A stretch of 64,000 nucleotides of DNA from Salticus scenicus (lineage: Eukaryota; Arthropoda; Arachnida; Araneae; Salticidae): assembly GCA_963930645.1 (NCBI GenBank), contig OZ005662.1:73057341-73121340 (forward strand), written 5' to 3'. Made by a program: the position numbers and the translations under genes. Positions 1 through 13,700 of this stretch are shown piece by piece. Under the pieces are notes generated by a model that worked only from the letters and a program-made list of their open reading frames with translations, was not told the origin of the DNA and ran no database searches. The stretch's first letter is position 1. Each line of letters begins with the position of its first letter.

Positions 1-417
1 AAAGAGGTGTCACATTTCACCTGAAGACGAGTGCGCTGGCACTTGAAATGCGTATTGTGAAAGTAACTAGGACTTATGTAAGGTAAATAAGTAATGTTTT
101 TTAATATATGTTTGAAGTTTAGACAGTTTTTAGCGGGTATGCGGCGCATGCCTAGCATACCCAGAGAATACGCCACTGCAGTATTGAAACATATTTAGCT
201 TGAAAAATAAAGTATTAAGTAATGATTATATTAGTATGAAAACACACATCAATCTACTTTGTAAGATAATTAACAGATTTGAAATTAAATTATTAAAAAA
301 TATTAATGAACATTTACAAAGTGCCTCTATTACACTTTAAACACACTTAATTCACATTAAAACCTGGAATTAAATTTTTCAATATTTCTAAAGTCCGATA
401 AAAACTAGTTGGCATAG
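1..417. other. DCTN4 intron 10, nothing recognised
   Basis: AT-rich sequence. I looked on the minus strand for the next DCTN4 exon and found no match. Confidence 0.4.
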
Positions 418-451
418 GTGGACTCTGCTCAGTTCCCCATCATATCAAAAT

Positions 452-490
452 CACTATCAAAATCTAATATAAAAATAGATTTTGATAGTG
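452..490. repeat. 14-bp foldback at the PLE fragment's 5' junction
   Basis: CACTATCAAAATCT (452-465) is repeated in inverse as AGATTTTGATAGTG (477-490), with an 11-bp spacer. The right arm is PLE coding sequence and the left arm its inverted copy, so the truncation point folds back on itself. Confidence 0.7.
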
Positions 491-672
491 TCACAAAAAT
501 CGCTAATTATAATAACCAAAGTTACACATTTTTTAGAGAAAGTATAGAAATCGCGCACAATAGTCATGTCATCAACGACCACAAATCAGCAGAAATAGAC
601 AAAGTGTGGCGTCACATGTACGAGTATAAAGAAGATCAAGCTTTGGATGGGCGGCAACCACAAAGAGCAGTC

Positions 673-717
673 GGCACAGTCGACGGTGGGGATCCCCTAC
701 CGAAAAAGCTTTCTGCC
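673..717 (+). ncRNA. Hammerhead-like motif in PLE fragment (degenerate core)
   Basis: Order 5' to 3': helix I GGCA (673-676), core CAGTCGA where CUGANGA is expected, GC-rich hairpin 685-701 as helix II, GAAA (702-705), palindromic helix III AAAGCTTT (705-712), C713 as the cleavage-site base, and helix I' TGCC. The layout fits hammerheads known from PLEs, but two core positions differ, so activity is doubtful. Confidence 0.45.
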
Positions 718-739
718 AGCACAAAGTTTAAATAAAGGT

Positions 740-1098
740 ATTTAATTTCATTTTATCTAAATCTTGTTTTGATCTAACATGTTACATCTATTAGACATCA
801 AAAAAGGCACATATAAATTTTGTCTATATTTAAACATCTAATAGATATCTATAATTAGTGCAGAATATCCAGGACTTTTAATGGACACTCTTTAGATAGT
901 TTGTACCTTTTATCGACCATTCAGATGTAATTTAGATATCTAATGGATATCAGTGGCTGTATGGGATGTCACATCATGAAAATTTTAAAACCAACATTGC
1001 ATTTCACTTTTGTGCATATTGTTGAAAGTATATTAATATTCAATGTTTTGATGCGACCTAACAAATAAATTTCATGGCGACCGAATGTTTGGGAAATG
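740..1098. other. Intronic, nothing recognised
   Basis: AT-rich stretch with scattered TCTAATAGATAT-like words near 780-950 but no clear element boundaries. Confidence 0.4.
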
Positions 1099-1102
1099 TT
1101 AA

Positions 1103-1525
1103 GGGCCCTCTACACTCACTGCCGCTGGAAGTTGAAGCTAATGTTATTCAATGGGAAATTTTTCTTTACAAATAACTAACACATATTTTTAAATTCTGTT
1201 TTCACATTCAGAATGTTCCCAGCTGTTAAATTGACGGACCTTTTTTAAAAAATTATTTTTAAAATTTTTTTATATTTTATTCTGAAGCTACAAAATACGA
1301 ATTTTCAATATGCGAAATTTTTTCATTTTGCAATTTCAAAATAAAATATTGAAAATTAAAAAAATACATTTTTAAAAAAGGTCTGTCAATTTAACAGTTG
1401 GAAATTTTCTGAATGTGAAAACAGAATTTAAAAATATGTATTAGTTAATAAGTTATTTGTAAAGAAAATTTTCCCATACAATAACACTGGCTCGGGCTTC
1501 CGGCGACAGTAAGTGAAGAGGGCTG
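1103..1525. mobile_element. TTAA-flanked palindromic MITE (copy 1)
   Basis: 423-bp element flanked by TTAA (1099-1102, 1526-1529). The two halves are near-complementary: GGGCCCTCTACACTCACTG at the left end and the complement of AGTGAAGAGGGCTG at the right. No coding capacity. TTAA duplications suggest piggyBac- or Kolobok-type mobilisation. Other copies are at 27998, 33392, 39396, 42463 and 62937. Confidence 0.8.
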
Positions 1526-1646
1526 TTAACCGGAGGTATTCATATACAAGGCATCAAAACTTATAAATAAAATTTTATTGCAAACTAAAATTTTCTTAAA
1601 TAGAATTATGGTAATAAATAAACAATAATAATTGAATAATATTTAC

Positions 1647-1701
1647 CTTATCTAAGTACAGTTTAGAAACATTTTTAATTCTAAGCTCAGGGATATGATA
1701 A
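1647..1701 (-). CDS. DCTN4: DCTN4 exon 10
   Basis: 55 bp, acceptor TTCTTTATAG and donor GTAAAT. The first base completes the split codon of exon 9 in phase. It encodes YHIPELRIKNVSKLYLDK, corresponding to vertebrate NYIPEVRI...LRYMK. It lies 45 bp beyond the other edge of the transposon block, so intron 9 is fully contained in the window (1702-19439). Confidence 0.88.
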
Positions 1702-4700
1702 CTATAAAGAAAAATAAATAAATAAATGTTTATTTATTTTGAAACAAGAGACAAGATTTTAAATAAATTAAGAGAAACGAAGTACACTAACACATAATAA
1801 ATATAATAAAACCTATCTTTACTTCGTGGCCGTTCTGAGATCTTTCAGCGCCGGGCACCCGGGCCTCTTCGGAGAACGTTAGCTCTGTGATGGAGATTTG
1901 GGTTTCTGGATGCTTCTTTGTTGACTTCCCAACAGGTGGCTCCATGCCCTATTTGGGGCTACTGCGCCGCTTTCGTTGCATGTGTCTTCATTGGTTGATA
2001 TTTCGATTGATTCTCGGTACATGGCGTATTGATAATTATTGTAGTCGGATATTTTAGTGGTTTTATCGAATTCTATTTTAATGTCATTATCTTTGTATGT
2101 TTTGGCTAGGGCTGTATTGAATTTTCCAGTTTTGATGTCGTTTTTATGTTCTTTAACTCTGGTTTTTATTTTTCTTTTTGTGACGCCGATGTAGGAACCG
2201 GGTTTATTGTTTTTGTCTGTATACGGAATTTTATATATACCTGTGGTTTCGAGTGGGGGGGTTGGGTCTTTGTCGCTACGAATTAGTTGGAAAATGTTCT
2301 TATTTGGTTTTATGGGGATATTTATATTGTATTTACTGGCGGTATTTCTGATTTTATTTGCGGCTCCGCGATCGAAAGGGATGGATGAGGTGAATTTAAT
2401 TGGTTGTTTTTGGTAATTTGGAATATGGTCGAGTTTTTTGAGTCTATCTTTAATTAATTTATTTATGATTTTGTTCGGGTATCCTGTTTTCCTGGTTAGG
2501 TATTTAATGAAATTAAGTTCTTCTTCTAGATCTTTAGGTTCGTTGCAAATCAGGATGGCGCGATTAATGTAAGATTGAATGGCGTTGGTTTTATATCTAA
2601 AGGGGGTTTTGCTTTTAAAGTGGATGATTTCATTGCTATTGGTTGGTTTTCTGTATACAGTGGTTTTAAACTTTTTATCATTTTCGTTCCGGGTTATTGT
2701 GACGTCAAGGAAATTAAGTTTGGATTCTCTCTCTTCTTCACATGTGAATTGGATGTTTACGTCGTGGTTATTGATATCATTAAGGATTTTATTGAGATCG
2801 GTTTTCTTTTTAACTATGGCAAAAACGTCGTCGACGTAGCGGTACCAGTACAAAATGTCGTTTTTTAAATTTTCTATTATTTGGTTTTCTAGTTTTCTTA
2901 ATTTAAACTCCGCTATGAAGCCCGATATGGGTGACCCCATGGGCACACCTTTAATTTGTTGATAGATTTTGTTGTTGAAAGTGAAATAGTTTTCTCTAAG
3001 TAAAAAGTTAGTGGTGGAGTTTAATGTTCGGGTTATTTCGGGGTCTGTGTAGTTATTGTCGATGGTTTCTTTAACTATTTCACAGGCTTCTTTAATGTCT
3101 ATTGAAGGATAAAGGTTTATGACGTCAAAACTAACAAGGTGATAATTATCGTTATTTTCTATTTCTCTTAATTTACTAACGAAATCTTCGGTTGATTCTA
3201 GGCTATGAGGTGAGGGAGGAATGATTTTCTGATAAATATTTGCCATGTATTTCTCGAGGGAATAGGTTGGTGCTTCATTTTTATTTACTATGGGTCTGAG
3301 TTTAGGGGGGGTTTTGTGATCTTTGTATCTGCCGAATATTCGTGGGGTATTAGGTGCGTGGTTTATTATTTTCGGGGGGGGTGTTATCAGGCCATTTACC
3401 ATCTTTGATGATTTTGCGTGTTTTGTCGATTAATTTGTTATTTGGGTCTTTTTCAATGATATTGACTCCTATTTCATTTATTGTTTCTTCCATTTTAGAT
3501 ATATATTCGTTACGATTGAGAATGGTGATTTTTCTGGTTTTATCTGTTAGTGTGCAGGTGATTTCATTATTCTTTTTTAATTTTTTCAATTCTGCTAAAT
3601 CTGCTTTGTTGATATTTTTGTTTTTAATAGATTTTTCAATCTCGGTTACGGCGACGTTGCGGATTTTATTTTGGTTATTTTCTGGAATTTTGTTTAAAAC
3701 GGACTCAATTTTGGCAATGCTGTGTTTTATATTGACGGGTTGATCTAAAATGTATTTGTGTCCTAGGTTTAGTAGTTCATGTTGGTGGTTATTAAGTTTG
3801 GTATTAGATAAGTTAATATAAGGTATTTCGTTTCTTGAGATTGGTTTATAATTTCGTTTTCTAAGCCAGAATTTGATTCTCTTATTGTGTTTATTAACGA
3901 TAGCGTTTTTCTCGATTTCGTAGTATTGGTTGATTTTTTCTTTGTAGGTATTCCATATTTTCGGATCTATTGATTTTTCAAGTTTTTCCGCGGTTTTGTT
4001 CCATTTTTCTTTAGTTTGGTAGAATTCTGCTTTTCTTTTTCTAATCAACTTGTTTAAGACTTTTTGTTCTAATTCACGAACTTCTTCTTTAAAATTATCT
4101 TTAAGAAATTTATTGCCGACGCGGATAAAAGTGGGAGTGAGTTTAAAGTATTTACAGTTTTCTAAAAAGCTGATTTTTTGTTCAGTTTTAGCGAGTTTCT
4201 TATTTATATTTTTTAAATCGTAAAAGTTTCTGTTATTCATAGTTGAAATACGCCATATTAAACAGTTTTATAAGTAAGTGTAGTTAAAACGAAATTGCGA
4301 ATCTTCATTAATAAAAGTAACGCTAAATAAATACGTTATTTAACAAAACGAACTGTAAATTTTAAAAGTAAATAAATCCAATTATTAATTATGGAAACAT
4401 GAGAAACGAACTACTAAACTACGAAACGTACGTTATGGAAATTAATGTAAAAATTTACTAATTATGATATCGTTAAATATAAACGCTTTAATAATCATTA
4501 CCTATCAATTTAAATGAAGAGTGAAACGAAATTTCAAACTACGAGACGTACGTTACGGAAATTTATGTAAAAAATTTACTAGGGATGAAACGGATAGTGA
4601 TTTTGCCGGATACCGGATATCGGATATCCGGAGCTCTTCTGCCTGCCGGATACGGATATCCGGACCGGATATCCGTCGGATATCCGGCATTAGTTTTGTT

Positions 4701-7700
4701 TTTTGTTGTGTTGTATATTTCTTTTTTTTTTCTTTATTTTAAAACAATAAAATATAAACATATTTCATATACTATTCTTTTAAAAACATTTTAAATATAA
4801 TTTATTTAAGCATATTTATTTAATATTCTATTTATTTGTGCAATATTGCCATGAAGAATAAAATTTTAAGCCTAACATACTTGATATCTATCAATTGTCC
4901 TCGCACATAAAAAAATTATTAATTTTATGAATATAAATGCTTATATTTTATATATATAGTTGTTAACTTACCTTTAATTTGAATTTAAAAGTTTTCTCGA
5001 TTTAAACTCGGTCAGCCATCTTCTATTTACATCGCGCCATTACTAGCGACTTTCTGTTTACATTGTTGCTGTTGCCAAATTTGCTCTGCATAATTTTCTT
5101 AATTTTTGCTGTTGCCACTTCTATTAAAATAGTTATGATAAAATGTATTTTTGACTTTGACTGTTGAGTGGCAATGGTAATGCATTGTTTATATGTAGAT
5201 TTTTGACTTGGCAGTCAGTATAAAAAGATCGCGATGCGAGTGTTAGGGTGCAGTTATCGGCAGTTATCGGCAGTTGTCAGTAATGGGCAGCTAGTCTTCA
5301 ATTAAAAATGAAGTGACTGTCTGTGAATAATTGAGCAGCTCTAAGCTGTTGATGGCTAAGTACTGATATTGGTACAGCTGAGCTAGTCATGTTTTTTTGC
5401 TATTGCTTTTAAAGAAATGATGGCTGCCTTTGTTATTGTTATTTTACAAATGTTAAATATTTAAGTTTGTTGTTAAGTTTGTACCCTGTTAAAAGGGATA
5501 AAGTTTGAAGTTTTTCGTTATTCGCGAAAACTAAAAAATTAAAATTGATAATCGATGTTTTTGAAATGAGAATGTTAAATTTGATAGTTTGATCGATGTT
5601 GACATTGTTTAGCGGTTTTTTAAATCGCGTTTGTTACGTTTGTGAAATTTTTCTATTTAATCAAGTTATAAAGTTGCTAGCATCCAATAGTGAATTAAAT
5701 TAAATTATAAGTGATTTTTATCAGATTATGGAATTAATGATATGCAAATTGTGATCTTCAACCTTCAGTAAAATAATCAGTGTGGTAGTGATCTTCAGTT
5801 TTAAATGATATAATCATGCTTCGTCTCCCGCTGGTCAACGAGGCGACCGCGGCGTATTTTTTCCTTCATCTGTGAAATATATGTGTTCTTTAGAAGATGA
5901 TGGTGTATCATGATTTTTGTCATAGTGAAGTTTAGTCTGCTACATTTTGTGCATCACTTGTGAAATGAGGTAACTTTAAATATGTTATACTTTGAAAATC
6001 TGTTGAATATACTTTATTTATTAATATATATTTTTTTGTGTTTCATTGAATAAAATTTGTTTTGTTGTTAAAACTTGTGTATTTGATGTGTTATAACAGT
6101 TGAACACTGGTCGGGTTATTTTTATTGAAACCCTTAAAACTTAAAGATTAACGTTTCCACTGTATGTGAAACTGCTTAATAAAATTAATTGAAAGATAGA
6201 CCTTTAGTCTATATTATTTGGTTATGGGCGGTTTTTTTTAGGGTTTTTTTAAACTTGACCAGTTGTTCTTTTCTTGTTTTTTTGTATAATTGATAATTAA
6301 ATAACTATTTAAAAATGGCTTATAATATTGTACCTCAAATCACTAAGTTAAATGCCACTAACTATTCTGGTTGGAAGGGTGATATTAAATTTTTACTTAT
6401 GGAGAAAAATGCTTATGATATCGTCACTGGTGACGAAACTAAGCCTAAAGTTAGTGAAACCGTGTCTGAGGAGGCAGTACAAGACTTTAAAAGAAGGCAG
6501 AATGCTGCCATGTCAATTTTATATTTGAATATTGATAGTGAGTTTAAAAGTTTAATAAGTGAATGTACTGACCCCTCAGAGGCGTGGAAAATTTTAAAAG
6601 TTAACTTCCAGCCAGATAGTAGAAGTCATCATATGAAATTGTTTTCTGAAGTTATGACATGTTTTTTAGAACCTGGCGAATCTATTGGTGTTTTTGCAGC
6701 TAGAATATCTAAAATTGCTGATCAGTTAAAATCCATTAATAAACCTATTGCTGACGAATACTTATGTTTTCAGGTTTTGAGATACCTACCTGATAAATTT
6801 GATCAGGTTGTTCAACAAATTCTTCGTTGGCCTGATAAGGACTTTAACTTTAAAAATATTATTGTTGAGTTATGTGCCGAGGAAACGCGCCTTCAACTTA
6901 GAAATTTTGATAAAAGTAGAACGGAATGTTCTATTGAGGCCCAAAATGTAAAATTTAAACGCAGGCCTGTTTTTACTTGTTGGAGGTGCGGAAAAAAAGG
7001 CCATGTTATTAAAGATTGTAAAGTTAAGTTAAATAATGATCTAGCTGCAAAAGAAAAGGAAAAACCACTCAGAAGTAATTTTTCTAAGAGGGGTGGCTCC
7101 AATCAACAGTCAAAACGTGATAAAACTCCTAAAGCTCAAAATTTTATTGCAGAAGCAAATTTAAGTAGTTTTGATAGAGAGGGAAGCTGGGCTTATGATA
7201 CAGCGGCCTCTCATCACTTCTGCAAAGATAAATCTTTCTTTTGTAATTTTTCTGAAATTTCTGGTGATGAGTTACACGTGGCTGTTGATGGCGTCACTTT
7301 TCCCATTACTGGTAAAGGTGAAGTAGAACTGAATTTTAATGGGACTGTTATTAAACTTTGGAACGTTTTGTATTCGCCGAACTTGCGGAAAAATCTTTTG
7401 AGTGGTTCTAGATTCGACCAGGGTGGTGCTAAATTTATTGGTAAGGCCGGCAAAATAAACGTGGTCGACAAGTATGGTGATTTTCTTTTCTCTGCTAAAC
7501 TCCATGACGGGATTTATTATACATTTCCAAAAGTAATTAAAAATAAGCACAGTGTTAAATTGAATGGGGGGCAGAATTCTAATGAAAATTTAAATGATAA
7601 TACTGAAATTTCAGCTTTTCCTGTAATAAAACTTGTTAATATAAAAGACTTTGATACCTGGCACCTTCGTTTTGATCATCTAAGTCCTGACTTAATTTTT

Positions 7701-10700
7701 AATACTATCCGTAATTCTGCTGTAAAAGGTCTGCCCAATTTAAAATCAGTTGATAATTTTTTTTGTGATCCCTGTCATGTGAGTAAGCAAAATCGTATTT
7801 CTTTCAAACCCTTAAGTCATTCTTCTTCCAAAAAACCTTTAGATCGACTTTTTATGGATACTTGGGGTCCTATTAAAATTCCTGGTAAAAAAGGTGAACG
7901 TTTTTTCCTGTCAATAATAGATGATTTTTCTGGTAGATCATCCGTTTACCCTATCCAGGAAAAATCCATGTGTTTTGATGTTTTTAAGAGACATGTTTTG
8001 AGGGCCGAAAGGTTTTTGGGAACCAAGTTGAAGTCGATCAGAACTGACAATGGCAAAGAGTTTGATAATGATTCTTTTGGGGGTTTTTGTAGAGAAAATG
8101 GAATAAATCATGAGCTGACCAACTTTTACACACCAGAAGAAAATGGAGTTTGTGAGCGGTTCAACCAAACAATCATGAACTGTGTTCGGGCTATGCTAAA
8201 ATCCAGTGGCTTGTCTGATGATTTCTGGCCTGAAGCTTGTTTACACTTTAATTATACGTGGAACCGGATTTGTCACGGTGGGAACTCTAAAACTCCATTT
8301 GAACTCTATTCAGGAAATAAACCTTCTGTTCGACATTTAAGACCATTCGGTACGTTGACATATGTGGGTGTTCCAAAGGTTAGACGTAAGCACAAGTTAG
8401 ACTCCAAATCAAAACGTGGTGTCCTTGTGGGCTATGCCTTGCGTACCCGTGGTTACAGGGTCTGGTTAGAAGACGAGAGGAAGGTTGTGGAAACCATTAA
8501 TGTTTCTTTTGTTGAAAGCGGTGATGTTCTACGCAGTGGAGCGGTGATGGGCGACTCTTCTTTTGAGTTGGTGCTTGTCCCGGAGGAACAACCACGGCCC
8601 GTTGACCGGTACCTTCTTCCTGGTCCGGAGCCTGGTACCTCTGGGGTCTTGCCCAGCGAGACTGAAGTTGTCGTCCCAGCCGTCTCTCCTGTTTCTCCTG
8701 CTCCTCAAGTTACTCCGCAGACTGCTTCTCCTAACTGGATGACCAATCCCGTGTGGTACAGGAAGGTTGTGCCTCGACCTCAGGGAGAAAAGGTCGATAT
8801 TTACTATTATCCTGATGGAGAGGGTAAAAGGTGTTGTCAAAGGTCACCTAATGATGTCAAAAAGTTTTGTAATTTAAATAATATTGTTTTTAACCCTGCT
8901 GATTTTGATTTTTCCAAGTTTAATAAGTTTACTGGTGTTGTTAATCCTGGTGTTATACCTTCCGCGTCCAGCACGGCTAGTTGACTAGATGTGGTGGTCC
9001 CGAGAACGTATAAACAGGCTTTAAAATCTGCACAATCTGATGAATGGCATGGGGCTATGTTGGAAGAGTTAGAATGTATGGCCACGAGAGGTGTCTGGCA
9101 TCTTGTAAGACTCCCTGAGAACAAGACTGCGTTGGGAAACCGCTGGGTTTACACAGTAAAGCGTGACGAGTCTGGCAACATTGTCAGATACAAGGCCAGG
9201 TTGGTCGCGCAAGGTTTCAACCAGGTCCAGGGTGAATCCTATGATGAGACCTTTTCGCCAGTTATAAATTTTTCTGTTGTCAGGTTTTTTTTCTCTCTTT
9301 TAGTCTCATGTTATGGTTGGTTTAATGTACAGTGCGATGTTAAGTGTGCCTATCTGTATGCTCCCTTAAAGGATGAAATTTACATGAGGCAACCGGTGGG
9401 CTTTACTGAAAAAGGTAAAGAAGACTGGGTCTGTAAGCTGGATAGAGCACTGTACGGATTACACCAGTCAGGCAGGTTATGGTTTTATGAATTAAATAAA
9501 GTATTGTTGGAACTTGGTTTTAATAAATTTGAAAACTGTAACTGTGCTTATTCATATTATGATTTTTCTGTTTTATTGGTTTATGTTGACGACATCGTTG
9601 TTTTTGCCAGGACTGAATCTCAAGCTAATGACATTTTAGGTTTGTTAAAATCAAAGTTTGATTTGAAAATTTTGGGTATCACACGCAAGTTATTAGGTGT
9701 GGAGTTTGAGTATACAGATACAGGAGTTTTGATCCATCAAAATCAATATATTGACGAAGTCAGTAAGAGGTTTCAAAATCACCGTGTACCTATCTCCTCC
9801 TTACCTATTGTTAAAGGTATCAAATTTTCAAAAAGTGATTGTCCGGTTATTCAAGAAGACATCGATGAAGCTTCTCATTTACCTTACAGAAATCTCTTAG
9901 GTTGTATCTCTTTCATTTCAAACCGTACTAGACCCGATATCGCATATGCCACTAACATTTTCTCACAGTTCCAACAAAATCCAGGTATAAAACATTGGCA
10001 GGGTTTACTTAAGCTTCTTGGATATATAAAATTCACCAGTCAATATAAGCTCCATCTTAAATGCACACAGGTTAAATTAATTTCTTATTCTGACGCTGAC
10101 TTCGCCGCTAATAGGGACGACTATGTTTCTATGGGTGGCCAGTTGATTCTTTTGGATAGTGCTGCTGTTTCTTGGCGTACTAATAAACAGAAAGGGATTA
10201 CCATATCAACGATGGAGTCAGAATTTGTTTCTATGTGTGATTGTGTTCGTGAGCAGGACTGGTTTTATAATATTTTATGTGAATGTTCTAATTTAAATCT
10301 GATAGAAAATAATTTTGAAATACCTACCTTATATGCTGATAATCAGGCTGCAATACGTTTTACAAAGTCCAGGATTGAGAGTTTCCATACACGTCACGTT
10401 AATATTAAACTATTTTTTATAAGGGATTGGTTTGATGAGGGCAAATTCCATATTGAATATATTTCCTCTAAATTAAATCTTGCCGACCAGTTTACGAAGC
10501 CGTTGACAAAAAGTGATTTGTTAAAATTTATAAAAGTGATCTTTATATAAATCTTCGTGTTTGAATAAATTTCTTCGCTCTGTAGATGCTTTTCATAATT
10601 TTTATATTATGTTATCATGGTGTGAATGTGTGTGTGAAATCGTGAGGCGCCTTGCGTATTTGTTCATTGTATATATATATATTCATTTTTCATAATTTTT

Positions 10701-13700
10701 CATATATTGTATATATTTTCATTTCTTGTATATATACCTCATATTTACTCTTTCATGTTTGAATATTGCATCATATAATTAATATTGTATATAATGTATT
10801 TTTTTCATATCACCTTTTCTTTAGTATATCTGCGGAGTGGGGAGTTGTTTTTCATCACTTGAAATTTTTTGTCAATGGTTATCTAGTAATTAGTTTATTA
10901 CATCACTTGTGACTTTTCGTATGGACTATGGGGAATCTCATGATGGTATTTTGTTAAATTTTTTTATATGCTGTGGTGGGGGGCAATTGATATCTATCAA
11001 TTGTCCTCGCACATAAAAAAATTATTAATTTTATGAATATAAATGCTTATATTTTATATATATAGTTGTTAACTTACCTTTAATTTGAATTTAAAAGTTT
11101 TCTCGATTTAAACTCGGTCAGCCATCTTCTATTTACATCGCGCCATTACTAGCGACTTTCTGTTTACATTGTTGCTGTTGCCAAATTTGCTCTGCATAAT
11201 TTTCTTAATTTTTGCTGTTGCCACTTCTATTAAAATAGTTATGATAAAATGTATTTTTGACTTTGACTGTTGAGTGGCAATGGTAATGCATTGTTTATAT
11301 GTAGATTTTTGACTTGGCAGTCAGTATAAAAAGATCGCGATGCGAGTGTTAGGGTGCAGTTATCGGCAGTTATCGGCAGTTGTCAGTAATGGGCAGCTAG
11401 TCTTCAATTAAAAATGAAGTGACTGTCTGTGAATAATTGAGCAGCTCTAAGCTGTTGATGGCTAAGTACTGATATTGGTACAGCTGAGCTAGTCATGTTT
11501 TTTTGCTATTGCTTTTAAAGAAATGATGGCTGCCTTTGTTATTGTTATTTTACAAATGTTAAATATTTAAGTTTGTTGTTAAGTTTGTACCCTGTTAAAA
11601 GGGATAAAGTTTGAAGTTTTTCGTTATTCGCGAAAACTAAAAAATTAAAATTGATAATCGATGTTTTTGAAATGAGAATGTTAAATTTGATAGTTTGATC
11701 GATGTTGACATTGTTTAGCGGTTTTTTAAATCGCGTTTGTTACGTTTGTGAAATTTTTCTATTTAATCAAGTTATAAAGTTGCTAGCATCCAATAGTGAA
11801 TTAAATTAAATTATAAGTGATTTTTATCAGATTATGGAATTAATGATATGCAAATTGTGATCTTCAACCTTCAGTAAAATAATCAGTGTGGTAGTGATCT
11901 TCAGTTTTAAATGATATAATCATGCTTCGTCTCCCGCTGGTCAACGAGGCGACCGCGGCGTATTTTTTCCTTCATCTGTGAAATATATGTGTTCTTTAGA
12001 AGATGATGGTGTATCATGATTTTTGTCATAGTGAAGTTTAGTCTGCTACATTTTGTGCATCACTTGTGAAATGAGGTAACTTTAAATATGTTATACTTTG
12101 AAAATCTGTTGAATATACTTTATTTATTAATATATATTTTTTTGTGTTTCATTGAATAAAATTTGTTTTGTTGTTAAAACTTGTGTATTTGATGTGTTAT
12201 AACAGTTGAACACTGGTCGGGTTATTTTTATTGAAACCCTTAAAACTTAAAGATTAACGTTTCCACTGTATGTGAAACTGCTTAATAAAATTAATTGAAA
12301 GATAGACCTTTAGTCTATATTAATACTCATTCCTACACTTGCAATTTTTGGTAAAAAGCACTATCACAAAAAGATAGGTTTTGTTCAGAATTATAAAACT
12401 AAAACTTATTATTTACATATTTTTTACAATACTATTATTAAAAAAATGAAATAAAATATTTTACTAATATAATCACAGTTGAAGGGTTATTTTCACATGA
12501 AAACTAATATGTTGTGGCCATCACAAAACTTTCTTCTACATAATTCTATATAACAGCGCCACTTACGGTTTAAATCGTATAAAAATTTAACCATAGCTTC
12601 TCACAACAAATATTTTACAGAAGGAGTTTATGCAATTTTAATCAACAGATGCTGAGATATACGCTCGTGAAAAGTCATAATAGAAGCTCCACCTGTCGGC
12701 TGATATACACATAAATAAGGTCAACATTTGCTTTCATAATGGTTGTCTTATATATCAAGTTTCATGCGCATATGTCATAGAAGTTGGGAATTACTTAGCC
12801 TATTCATTGGGTAAATTATAGTGCAGTATTGCCACCTGTTGGCCGATATACACCTAAAATCAATCGCAATAGTGTTTCACAATGGCTGGTTCTCTCACAT
12901 ACCAAGTTCTATGCACCAGGGGTGTTTGTGACTCAAAAGTTAAAACCCTGAAAATTAGATCCTCAAATTACAAAAAACCCAAAATATCAAATAATATTCA
13001 AATTATTTAGGCCAGAAGCCCTCAATCCTTTTATATTTCCTTCACATATCACCTGGATAACAAATGAACAACCAATGAAAGAAAAAATAATTTTATAGGA
13101 AATATGAAAACACAGATGGGTTAGAGTAAAAACCCTGAAATCAAGGGTAAACCCTGAACACAAACACCCCTGAACTATACACAATAGAATAAGAGATATA
13201 GCCTTCCCCTTTTGGGGGGAAATTTCTGTATTGCAGAGCCACCTACTGGCCAACATGCACCCAAACTGAACCAGCATAATTACTCATAATGCCTTTCCAA
13301 CATGAAGTTTTGTGTAGTTACATAAAATAGAACCTAAAATATAGCCTTCCCTAAATTACAGAAAGCACTGTATAACAGCACCACCTGTAGAGCGATTGGC
13401 ACCAAAGTTTGATAGACACTAATATATGCCAAGTTACATGTACATATATATTTACATGAAATTCTGTGCAGAAGTTTCTGAGATATAGCCTTCCTCTAAG
13501 TTGCAGAAATCGCAGTATGGCAGCACCACCTGTTGAGCCATTTGCACCAAAAGTTGGTAGGCACTGATTTATGTCATGGTGCAACTACGCATAAATTTAT
13601 ATGTAATTGTAGTACGCAGTAGTTCCGGAGGTACAGTTGAACAGAATTTTTGTCACACACACACACAGACATTTTTTTAAAATTGGTCAAACCAGGTTCT

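Larger units (their letters stand above)
418..735 (+). pseudogene. Penelope-like element 3' fragment (third family)
   Basis: Open frame of 105 codons whose residues from about 19 on (IKIDFDSVTKIANYNN, then FRESIEI) match the C-terminal end of the GIY-YIG endonuclease region of the two other PLE families in this window. Only the tail after the GIY-YIG core remains, so it is severely 5'-truncated and cannot act alone. The ESIEI glutamate corresponds to the catalytic Glu of GIY-YIG nucleases. The first ~18 codons are not PLE-like. A hammerhead-like fold overlaps the 3' end, as in the other families. Confidence 0.75.
4882..12322 (+). mobile_element. Copia (Ty1/copia) LTR retrotransposon, near intact
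   Basis: 7441 bp with two 1335-bp LTRs, a 5-bp target duplication ATACT (4877-4881 and 12323-12327), a primer site, a polypurine tract and a gag-pol frame interrupted by one TGA. Domain order GAG, zinc knuckle, protease, integrase, RT, RNase H is diagnostic of Ty1/copia. I saw no difference between the LTRs on reading them line by line, so the insertion is recent. Confidence 0.95.

Noticed and set aside
1..75. Possible further DCTN4 exon on the minus strand (donor-like GTGAAATG)
   Set aside because: None of the frames matches the expected DCTN4 segment after exon 10.
2575..2868. Open frames antisense to the PLE coding regions
   Set aside because: They are shadows of the real frames and recur identically opposite the other arm.
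12987..13277. 96-codon minus-strand frame
   Set aside because: Lies within the non-coding repeat array, with hydrophobic low-information content.
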